Assembly (NCBI RefSeq): GCF_004353905.1
Contig: NZ_SMOD01000001.1
Coordinates: forward strand, 1 to 64,000
From: Paraburkholderia guartelaensis
GTDB lineage: Bacteria > Pseudomonadota > Gammaproteobacteria > Burkholderiales > Burkholderiaceae
Direction: 5' to 3'
Length of the DNA stretch: 64,000 nt
Shown: in pieces, positions 57,172 to 64,000 of the stretch
Numbering within the stretch: position 1 is the stretch's first letter
Layout of the letters: every line of letters starts with the position of its first letter
The notes under the pieces: model-generated
What the model saw: only the letters and a program-made list of their open reading frames with translations
The model's database searches: none
What the model was told of the DNA's origin: nothing
Made by a program: the position numbers and the translations under genes

Positions 57172-57645
57172 CTACGCAGCCAGTTCGATGGTCGGCTCGC
57201 AAACAATGGGGAAGTTCACCGAATTGGCGACATAGCACTGCTCGTGCGCCGCATGATGCAGCCGCTCGGCGAGGCTGCGGTTGTCGCTCGCGCGGATCGT
57301 CACGTGCGGGCGCAGCACGATCTTCGTGAAGGCGCCGCGCTGCGGCGTATCGGCCATCGTGCCCTCGGCCTCGTCTTCATAGGCGAGCACCGCGATGCCC
57401 GCCTCGGCGCACAGGTGCAGATACCAGAGCTTGTGGCACGCCGAAGCCGAAGCCACGAGTAGATCCTCCGGATTCCAGCGCGAAGCGTCGCCGCGAAAGG
57501 CCGGATCCGACGAGCCCGGAATGTCCGGTTTGCCGTTCGCGCGGATCACGTGATCGCGGTCGTAGTCGCGATAACCTGAGGTGCCGCTGCCGCGATTGCC
57601 CGTCCATTGCACGGAAACGTGATAGGTGTGTTCGCCATGCGCCAT
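57172..57645 (-). CDS. OsmC-family protein
   Basis: 157 residues, OsmC/YhfA type with Cys in VASASACHKLWYL and the second Cys in HEQCYVANSVNFP, both in positions for a thiol peroxidase. Start ATG 57645 is chosen since longer frames run into the promoter and operator. The gene is divergent from a GntR regulator; a TGGTATACCA palindrome lies between them. Distinct from ohr, but in the same stress neighbourhood. Confidence 0.88.
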   Translation of the reverse strand: MAHGEHTYHVSVQWTGNRGSGTSGYRDYDRDHVIRANGKPDIPGSSDPAFRGDASRWNPEDLLVASASACHKLWYLHLCAEAGIAVLAYEDEAEGTMADTPQRGAFTKIVLRPHVTIRASDNRSLAERLHHAAHEQCYVANSVNFPIVCEPTIELAA

Positions 57646-57701
57646 GCTGACTCTCCGTTCGATCGAAAAGGGGTACGTCATTATGACCGTATTTGGCATT
57701 T

Positions 57702-57711
57702 TGGTATACCA
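57702..57711. promoter_or_regulatory. Candidate FadR-type GntR operator
   Basis: TGGTATACCA is a perfect ten-base palindrome of the GntR/FCD type, 57 bases from the OsmC start and 53 bases before the GntR start. Confidence 0.55.
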
Positions 57712-57763
57712 TTATGCCGGAATGGCCCAAATGAGAAATGGGCGGAAACCGGGCATAACACGC

Positions 57764-58420
57764 ATGGAAACAAAATTCGACTCCACGGCGGACGCGGTTG
57801 CGTCCGGGTTGCGCGACCTGATCGTCAGCGGCGAGCTGGGCAGCGGCGAGCGCCTTGTCGAGCGCGATCTCGCGGAGCGTTTCGAGGTGAGCCGCATTCC
57901 GCTGCGCGAAGCGATCCAGCGGCTCGCGCGCGAGGGGCTCGTCGAGATTTTCCGCAATCGCGGCGCGGTCGTGCGCATGCTCACGGTGCAAGACGTGGAG
58001 GAGATCTACGGTCTGCGTGTGCTGCTCGAAGGCGATGCGATCTTTCACAGCGTCAAGCGCATCGACGACGAAACGCTCGCACGCGCGGAACTCGTACACC
58101 GGCTGCTCGGTGATGAGGCGCTCGCCACGCAGAAGCAGGGCGAGCTCAACCGCGAGTTTCATGAACTGCTTTACGGCGCGTGCGGCAACGCCCGGCAACT
58201 GGCGGCGATCCGCGAATTGCGTGCGCAGGTGGAGCGCTACGAGCGGCTGCAAAACACGCTGCTTGCCGATACACCCTCGTTTCAGCACGAACACGAGGCC
58301 ATCCTGGAAGCGTGCCTTGCACGGAACGCCCGCAGCGCGCGCGCCTTGACCGTGGCGCATATCGACTCGGCAAGGCGCATCGTGCTCGCGGTGGTGGAGC
58401 GTATGGCCACCCAGGACTAG
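57764..58420 (+). CDS. FadR-type GntR transcriptional regulator
   Basis: 218 residues: winged helix (METKFDSTADAVASGLRDLIVSGELGSGERLVERDLAERFEVSRIPLREAIQRLA region) and FCD domain with DDETLARAELVHRLLGDE and NREFHELLYGACGN. ATG 57764 begins the helix correctly. Divergent from the OsmC-family gene, with a palindrome between. Ligand unknown. Confidence 0.9.
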   Translation: METKFDSTADAVASGLRDLIVSGELGSGERLVERDLAERFEVSRIPLREAIQRLAREGLVEIFRNRGAVVRMLTVQDVEEIYGLRVLLEGDAIFHSVKRIDDETLARAELVHRLLGDEALATQKQGELNREFHELLYGACGNARQLAAIRELRAQVERYERLQNTLLADTPSFQHEHEAILEACLARNARSARALTVAHIDSARRIVLAVVERMATQD

Positions 58421-58531
58421 CGCGCATACACCACTGCATTCACAACCATCGCGCCGGTTTTTACGAGATTTTTTCTTGTGGCCCTTACGGGTCAACCCTA
58501 GACTGGAGGCATCGAAACGACTGGAGACGCC

Positions 58532-59170
58532 ATGTCGATCTCGCGTGCAACCCAGCGCCCGGATGAGCAGATCACCTCCATGCAGCCCGGTCTCGGCCGG
58601 CTCGTGCTGAGGCGCTTCGATCCGCGCCACGACTCATGGGAAGCGCTGACGCGCCTGCTGCATCGCGCGTTCTCGCGGCTCGCGTCGCTTGGATTGCACT
58701 GCTCATGTGCCGATCAGGCGGCAAGCCTCACGCGTGAACGCGCGCTGGCTGGAGATTGCTTCGTCGCCGTCTGCAATGGCAGGATCATCGGTACGCTCAC
58801 GGTCGAAGGTCACGACAGCGATTCGCAGTGCGAACATTATCGGCAGCGCAGTGTGGCTTCAGTCCATCAGTTCGGCATCGAGCCAAAATGGCAAAGCCGC
58901 GGTATCGGCCGCGCGCTGCTTGCTTTCGCGGGGCGTTGGGCGGCTGCGCGCGGCTACACGCAGCTTGCGCTGGATACGCCGTTTCCCGCCGACCACCTCA
59001 TCGCGTTCTATCGCGCACAAGGCTTTAGTCTCGTCGATGTCGTGCGTTTTGCCGGCCGTGGCTACGACAGCGCCGTGCTCAGCAAGGCCGCTGCGGCGCT
59101 CGGCGGCGCGACACTCCCGCACTTGCGCGGTGGGTTGACGCACGCCGCGTCGCCGAGTCCGCTCGCCTGA
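58532..59170 (+). CDS. GNAT-family acetyltransferase
   Basis: 212 residues with a GNAT core (about 40-175): VASVHQFGIEPKWQSRGIGRALLAFAGRWA holds the acetyl-CoA binding loop QSRGIG, and AFYRAQGF closes the fold. N-acyl target unknown. Two N-terminal Cys (CSCA) near residue 57-59 are unusual. Convergent to the EAL gene with 13 bases between. Confidence 0.85.
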   Translation: MSISRATQRPDEQITSMQPGLGRLVLRRFDPRHDSWEALTRLLHRAFSRLASLGLHCSCADQAASLTRERALAGDCFVAVCNGRIIGTLTVEGHDSDSQCEHYRQRSVASVHQFGIEPKWQSRGIGRALLAFAGRWAAARGYTQLALDTPFPADHLIAFYRAQGFSLVDVVRFAGRGYDSAVLSKAAAALGGATLPHLRGGLTHAASPSPLA

Positions 59171-59183
59171 GCGTGCGCCACGC

Positions 59184-60758
59184 TCACGTCTCGCGCGTGC
59201 GCGCCGCTTCACGCTCCAGGTAGCGCAAGAATTCGTCGGCGGGCATGGCCTTCGCATAGAGCCAGCCCTGCGCGAACTGCACGCCACGGCCGCGCAGATA
59301 TTGCGCCTGCGCCTCGGTTTCCACCCCCTCGGCGACCATCAGCAGGTCGAGGCTGCGCGCCATTTCGATGATGTGCGGCACGATCTTGTTCATTTCCTCG
59401 CCGCTCGCCAGCGAGCGGAGGAACGAGCGGTCGATCTTGATGCCATCCACAGGCAATGCCTGCAGATACGAGAGGCTCGAATATCCCGTGCCGAAATCGT
59501 CGATGAAGATGCGGTGGCCGGCTGCACGAAACGCTTCGAGAACGGGCGCGGAACTGGCCGTATCCATGAGCGTGCGCTCGATCGCTTCGAACCAGATTTG
59601 TTCGGGGCGCACGGCATATTTCGCGAGGCTCGCCTTAAGGGTTTCGAGCACGCGTGTGCCCGCGAGATCCTTCCCGGCAAGATTGAGCGAGACGTGCAGA
59701 TCGCGGCGACGCGCGAGCGTGGCGCCTACGCCCTCGAACACGGATCGTATGACCTGATCGGTGATGGGCTCGATGAGATCGAGCGATTCCGCCATCGGAA
59801 TGAACGTGTCGGGCGCGACAATGGTGCCGTCTTCGAGCTTCCAGCGCACGAGCGCTTCCGCGCCGACGCAGCGACCGCTTTCCAGCGAGACGAGCGGCTG
59901 CAGCCACGCCACGAACTGGCGCCGCCGGATGCCCTGCAGCATCGCGTTGCGTGGCGTTCGCAGCTTGCGGCGCCAGCGCAGGACGAGCCACGTGCCGATT
60001 GCGCTCAGGACGAGCGCGGGCGGCAGCAGCGTTCGGAGCTGCGCCGGCACGTCACGGCGCATGCGGTCCTCAGGCTCGTACGCGACCACCGCAATGGGAT
60101 AACGGCTCGAGCGCTCGACGACGTAATAGCGGCCTTCGAAATACGGGCTGCTGCCGGTGCGCTTGAGCGCCGCGCGTACGAGGGCGTCGTCGGTGTGCGG
60201 CCAGCTTGAAATCACGCCGCCGTCCTGCGTTTCGAGCACGGTGAGCTTGATGGTGTCGTCGAGCGGCACGATGTCGAGGTAGAAGCGTGGATCGATCACC
60301 ACGACGTGATTGCCCAGGCGCACGTTGAGCATCTGCCGCTCGTTGCCGCGCTTGCCGACTTCGGTATGCCAGGCGGTGAAACCGCCTGCATAAGCCCATT
60401 CGGGCGGCGGCAACGCGATGTCGACAGCGCCGCGCAGCGAACTGCAGCGCAGCTGCATGTCATGGGTCGAGGCGACTTCGCGAATGTATCGAAACTGCTC
60501 CTCGACCTGCTGCAGGCGCTGCATGTGGTCGTTCGTGCACGGCGTGTCGGGGTATGACATGAGCTGGCGCAGCGCAGAGTCGGCTTCGGAGGTCACCAGC
60601 TCGGCGCGCAGCAGCGCGCGATTCGAAAAGACGTCCACCTGCTGGCGCTGCTGCCGTTCGTTGACGGCGTCCGACGCATACACGGCCGCCGTGAGCGTTG
60701 CCAGGACGGCGAACGCCACGACACAAAACGTTGTCAGGGCGGTGAGTCGGCTGCTCAT
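59184..60758 (-). CDS. Cyclic di-GMP phosphodiesterase, CSS-EAL type
   Basis: 524 residues: TM1 (about 7-28), a periplasmic CSS domain (about 35-240, with cysteines in DTPCTNDH and LRCSS), TM2 (about 245-262) and an EAL domain (270-515). Motifs AEALVRW, NLAG, FEAIERTL, IDDFGTGYSSL, IKIDRSFL and EGVET are kept, so activity is expected. CSS-EAL enzymes are controlled by periplasmic disulphide state. Leftward after the GGDEF gene; may be antagonistic to it. Confidence 0.92.
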   Translation of the reverse strand: MSSRLTALTTFCVVAFAVLATLTAAVYASDAVNERQQRQQVDVFSNRALLRAELVTSEADSALRQLMSYPDTPCTNDHMQRLQQVEEQFRYIREVASTHDMQLRCSSLRGAVDIALPPPEWAYAGGFTAWHTEVGKRGNERQMLNVRLGNHVVVIDPRFYLDIVPLDDTIKLTVLETQDGGVISSWPHTDDALVRAALKRTGSSPYFEGRYYVVERSSRYPIAVVAYEPEDRMRRDVPAQLRTLLPPALVLSAIGTWLVLRWRRKLRTPRNAMLQGIRRRQFVAWLQPLVSLESGRCVGAEALVRWKLEDGTIVAPDTFIPMAESLDLIEPITDQVIRSVFEGVGATLARRRDLHVSLNLAGKDLAGTRVLETLKASLAKYAVRPEQIWFEAIERTLMDTASSAPVLEAFRAAGHRIFIDDFGTGYSSLSYLQALPVDGIKIDRSFLRSLASGEEMNKIVPHIIEMARSLDLLMVAEGVETEAQAQYLRGRGVQFAQGWLYAKAMPADEFLRYLEREAARTRET

Positions 60759-60917
60759 GGTGTACGGTCGGGCTCCGGCGTCGCGGACGAAGGCGACGCG
60801 CGGCCTTCGTCGATCGCCGCTGCCGATGGTAGCGTCTTTCCTTGAGCGACGACGCGTTGCTGTGCGGCGCGCTCATGCGTCGCGCATGAAGGCGGCCAGT
60901 GCGGCCTTCAGCACACG

Positions 60918-62702
60918 TCAGGCGCGCGCGGGATCGATCGATCGGGAATCCTCTGCAACGACGCGATTGCGGCCGCTTTCCTTTGCGGCATAGAGCCGCC
61001 GGTCGGCTATCTGCATGAGCGCTTCGTAGTGGGCGGGGCAATCGGCGGGGCTGGCCGCGACGCCGATCGACACGGTGAACGCAATCGCATCCGGGTTCAC
61101 GGCTTCGCCCGGCATGCTGGCGGTTTGCGCGGCGTTCGCCGCGTGCGCTTCGACCGCCTGGCGAATGCGCTCGGCGACGGCCGCCGCCGTCGCGAGATCG
61201 GCGCCGGGCAGCAGCGCCGCGAACTCCTCGCCGCCCACGCGTGCGGGCATTTCCGCGCTGCGCAGGTTGCCGCGCAGGATGTCTGCGAATATCACCAGCA
61301 CGCGGTCGCCCGCCGCGTGGCCGAAACGGTCGTTCACGCGCTTGAAGTAGTCGATATCGAGCATCAGCAACGCCATGGCGGGCGTCGTTGCCTCGTCGCC
61401 GCTTTCGCGCGCGGCGCGTTCGAGCGTCTCGTCGAAGGCCTCCTGGAAGCGCCGGCGGTTCGCGAGGCCGGTGAGCGGATCGCTGCGCGCGAGCGTTTCA
61501 AGCCGCGTACTCGCTTCGACGTACTGGCCGAAAATGTGCTTGACGACGCGCAGCGTGCCGATGAGCAGCACGGCGATCGCCAGCCACGCGACGATCAGCG
61601 GGCTGCTGAACACGCGTCGCGCGGCCGCGAGCGTGAGCTCCGAGTCGTCCGTATCCGTGAGCAGGATCCAGTGCGACTCCCCCACGTGCTGGAAGAGCAG
61701 ATACCGGCCCGAGCGCTCGACGTACCCCTGGCCGCGCGCCATCCACGCCGCGGCTTGTGTGCGCGCCATGTCGAGCAGATACGGATCGAACCGCGCGGGA
61801 CGCTGCGATGTGATCTTGCCATCGACGAAATAGACAAGGTCGCCGTTACTGTTCAGGAGGCCGAACTCGACAGGCGAATCGTCGTCGGTCAGGTTCGAGG
61901 TGGCGAGCTGGAGCGAGAGCAGGCGCGAGGGCGCGACGTCCATCACGACGGCGCCCCGAAAGCGTCCGTTTGTGTAGACGGGCGCGCTGAGCGTGGCGAT
62001 CGCCTCGCCCTTTTTCGATTCCGTATATATCGGAGTCCAGACGATATCGTGTCCTGCATTCTGTCCGGTGGCATGCAGGCGGTAGTAGGGCATGGTGCTG
62101 AAGCGCCGCAACAGGTCGGGCGCGTGCGCGTCCGGGCGCTCGGGCGAGAGCACGTACAGGCCGTTGGCCGAGATGTACGCGACCGTGCTTTGCAGCGCGT
62201 CGGCGTGCTGGCTGATCGCGAGGAGCGGGCTGATCGAGCGCGCGAGCACGATGTCGGCGGGCAGTGCGGCGGCGTCGCGGTCAAAGCCATCGATTCCCGC
62301 GAGGCCCTGCGCATTGGTGCCGAAAACGCGCGGTCCATCCATGGCGCCGGGAGCGTCCCATTGCGGCTGGTCGCTGTCGCGCAGCGCGGCCTGCACCTTC
62401 GGATTCTGCAAGCCGACGCGCTGCTGGCTCGGCGAGGCGAGCAGATGTTCGGCGTAGTCGCGCAGGAACAGCAGGCGCCGGCGCTCTGCGGAAATCAGCG
62501 CGTCCACGCCCACGGCGCGCACCTCCAGGTCGCGCTGGCGGCTATGGAGGTCGTAGCGCGTCATCTGGTAGAGCTGGCGCAGGCCCACGCCGCTCACCAG
62601 CGCCATGGCCGCAAGAAAGCACACCGTCACCACGAGATGCGGGTGCCGCATCACCATGCTGGAAAAGCCGTGCGGCCGCGTGCGGCCTGGCGTGTGCTGC
62701 AT
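60918..62702 (-). CDS. Diguanylate cyclase with periplasmic dCACHE-like sensor
   Basis: 594 residues: TM1 (about 20-42), a large periplasmic ligand domain (about 45-360, dCACHE-like), TM2 (about 380-398) and a GGDEF domain (about 415-580) with active-site RVGGEEF. The inhibitory site, normally RxxD five residues before, reads RSAE, so product inhibition may be weak. Start ATG 62702 with a GGGGG site is preferred over 62792. Lies upstream of the EAL gene in the same direction. Confidence 0.92.
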   Translation of the reverse strand: MQHTPGRTRPHGFSSMVMRHPHLVVTVCFLAAMALVSGVGLRQLYQMTRYDLHSRQRDLEVRAVGVDALISAERRRLLFLRDYAEHLLASPSQQRVGLQNPKVQAALRDSDQPQWDAPGAMDGPRVFGTNAQGLAGIDGFDRDAAALPADIVLARSISPLLAISQHADALQSTVAYISANGLYVLSPERPDAHAPDLLRRFSTMPYYRLHATGQNAGHDIVWTPIYTESKKGEAIATLSAPVYTNGRFRGAVVMDVAPSRLLSLQLATSNLTDDDSPVEFGLLNSNGDLVYFVDGKITSQRPARFDPYLLDMARTQAAAWMARGQGYVERSGRYLLFQHVGESHWILLTDTDDSELTLAAARRVFSSPLIVAWLAIAVLLIGTLRVVKHIFGQYVEASTRLETLARSDPLTGLANRRRFQEAFDETLERAARESGDEATTPAMALLMLDIDYFKRVNDRFGHAAGDRVLVIFADILRGNLRSAEMPARVGGEEFAALLPGADLATAAAVAERIRQAVEAHAANAAQTASMPGEAVNPDAIAFTVSIGVAASPADCPAHYEALMQIADRRLYAAKESGRNRVVAEDSRSIDPARA

Positions 62703-62851
62703 GAAGCCCCCGGGACAGCGATTGGACGCGCGCGCATCGCGATGCGGCGGGGCCCGGCGGCGCGTTTCCGGGCATCGCGATGAGCATAGCATCGCCTGTC
62801 AGAATCGCGCCGCATGCCGCCTCAGGTGTCCCGGTTCGCTCCCGGCGGCGC

Positions 62852-63493
62852 TCAACCGCGCCAGGCCGAATGGCGGATCACGCTGCAGAAGTTGCCGGCG
62901 TGGAAATGCGGGTCCTTGTCGGCGAGCACGTCGGTCTTGACGTTGCCGAACGTGGTGGCGGGTTTGTGCTTGATGCCGTCATAGAAGGTCTGGATGATGT
63001 CCTCCTTGAAGTGCTCGCTGCGCGGGTGCGCGTGGACGACGGCCTCGCGTTCGGTGTCGCTGAAGCGGTCGTAGGCAATGCCGAGCACGTCCATTTCGAC
63101 GCCTGCCGTCACGAGCGCGATCACCGGATGCATGTGCTGCGGGATGCCCGGCGTCGTATGCAGCGCGATGGCGGTCCACACGAGATCGATGTCCTGCTGC
63201 GAGATGCCGTGGCCGCGCAGGAAATCGCGTGCGGCATTCGCGCCGTCCACTTCGAAACGTTCGTGATCGCTGCTGTGCGCGTGCGTGAGGCCCATGTCAT
63301 GAAACATTGCGCCGGCGTACAGCAATTCGCGGTCGAACTTCAGTCCGAGCCTGCGGCCGGCCAGCGCGCCGAAATAATAGACGCGGCTCGAATGATGGAA
63401 CAGCAGCGGCGATTCGGTATCGCGCACGAGTTCGGTGATTTCGCGGGCGAGCTTGCTGTCGGGGATCGCGACATCGGCGAGGGTCGGGGTCAT
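62852..63493 (-). CDS. HD-domain hydrolase, cyanamide hydratase-like
   Basis: 213 residues. HD superfamily with H34 (HHSSRV), H65-D66 (FHDMGL) and H112 (ALHTTPG), the layout of the fungal cyanamide hydratase group, called HD phosphohydrolase in bacteria. True substrate unknown; a nitrile, urea derivative or nucleotide is possible. First of three leftward genes ahead of the GGDEF gene. Confidence 0.85.
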   Translation of the reverse strand: MTPTLADVAIPDSKLAREITELVRDTESPLLFHHSSRVYYFGALAGRRLGLKFDRELLYAGAMFHDMGLTHAHSSDHERFEVDGANAARDFLRGHGISQQDIDLVWTAIALHTTPGIPQHMHPVIALVTAGVEMDVLGIAYDRFSDTEREAVVHAHPRSEHFKEDIIQTFYDGIKHKPATTFGNVKTDVLADKDPHFHAGNFCSVIRHSAWRG

Positions 63494-63829
63494 GAGGTGC
63501 TCCGTCGGGGTGGGTGATGAGCTCTATTCTGGGTGGCTCCAGGGTTGTCCTCAATCGACGGATGGCGTGGTTTTCTGCCAATTCGACCGAAATTGGGCCA
63601 TCGGGGATTCGCGGCGCATAGCGGCGGTGCCGATAGCGGCAAAATTTCGCCGCAACAAGGGATTAGCGGCGATAATCGGCAAAATCGATTCGATCGGCGC
63701 GCATTTCATGCGCCCTGCATCGGGCGGCGAGATCCGGCCCGCGAATCGCACATTGGGCGCACGGGGAACGCTGCAGGGAACGCGCCGCGCCAACCAGGTC
63801 GGTAAGAACAAGAACCCACGCGACAGACT
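63494..63829. other. Divergent intergenic region before the final gene
   Basis: 336 bases, visibly richer in A and T than its neighbours. Contains CCAATT/AATTGG (63578-63596) and GCGGC/GCCGC (63636-63653) inverted repeats, which may be operators. It should hold promoters for the HD gene and the rightward gene at 63830. No further gene is supported. Confidence 0.5.
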
Positions 63830-64000
63830 ATGTACTCGATCCTGCCAGCGTTCGTGTCCGCATTATTTCTCGGATTCGGCGTCTACGTGCTCCTGACTGA
63901 GGGCTTCACGCGCCTCTCGGTGCCGTTCGCCCTGATGTGCGCGACCACGTTCTTCTGGCAGGGCACCTGGGCCTTTCTGTTCCAGACGTCCGACCCCGAA
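63830..64000 (+). CDS. Start of a membrane sensor, cut by window edge
   Basis: 57 codons from ATG 63830: MYSILPAFVSALFLGFGVYVLL, then SVPFALMCATTFFWQGTWAFLF. Two strongly hydrophobic helices and the Trp-Gln-rich end match the N-terminal 7TM region of histidine kinases and GGDEF sensors. The rest lies beyond the window, so output domain is unknown. No clear ribosome site is seen, so the start may be wrong. Confidence 0.6.
   Translation, partial: MYSILPAFVSALFLGFGVYVLLTEGFTRLSVPFALMCATTFFWQGTWAFLFQTSDPE

Overview
The window is GC-rich chromosomal DNA of the kind found in Burkholderiaceae, most likely Paraburkholderia or a close relative. The evidence is the PHB acetoacetyl-CoA reductase PhaB, a DUF4148 secreted protein, the oxidative arabinose cluster with GbpR, the abundance of LysR regulators, and dense coding in both directions. 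No rRNA, tRNA, CRISPR array, transposase or phage module was seen. Genus is an inference.

Layout. (1) 86-5850, leftward: a six-gene stressosome signalling operon, rsbR-rsbS-rsbT, then an RsbT-like ATPase fused to a PP2C phosphatase, an RsbT-like ATPase fused to a histidine kinase, and a REC-kinase-REC hybrid. No sigma-B-type gene is present, so the output appears to run through two-component phosphotransfer. (2) 6579-10800: a solitary MlaC-like lipid-binding protein, a large AI-2E/PerM-family permease with an extra C-terminal domain, a short conserved-looking protein and phaB. (3) 10897-19863: a BaeSR/AdeRS-like two-component pair divergent from a small protein and a complete RND efflux pump (lipoprotein adaptor, pump, outer-membrane channel) with an alpha/beta hydrolase coupled to the end. 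Three phased TCTCCA repeats sit between the halves. (4) 19933-26513: accessory enzymes paired with TetR, HxlR and LysR regulators, several with clear palindromic operators.

(5) 26548-47376: an 18-20 kb sugar region. GbpR, L-arabinonate dehydratase, an MFS transporter, 2-keto-3-deoxy-L-arabinonate dehydratase, L-arabinose/D-galactose 1-dehydrogenase and AraFGH import make the non-phosphorylating pentose route from arabinose to alpha-ketoglutaric semialdehyde. The lactonase and the final semialdehyde dehydrogenase are not in the window. Two further ABC systems follow: one unassigned with a FadR-type regulator at its end, and a YtfQRT-YjfF-like galactofuranose system. A second, very similar arabinonate dehydratase closes the region in direct orientation with the first.

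(6) 47423-64000: an SDR with a divergent LysR; a second LysR divergent from an amino-acid binding protein and M14 deacylase; a histidine-kinase-like protein without a phospho-acceptor His box; a Tat-exported epoxide hydrolase; an OhrR/Ohr peroxide-resistance locus with three candidate OhrR operators; an OsmC protein divergent from a GntR regulator; a GNAT enzyme; an EAL phosphodiesterase and a GGDEF cyclase; an HD hydrolase; and the start of a membrane sensor cut by the window edge. Starts were moved inward from the longest frame wherever a Shine-Dalgarno sequence, a signal peptide or a gene overlap supported it.
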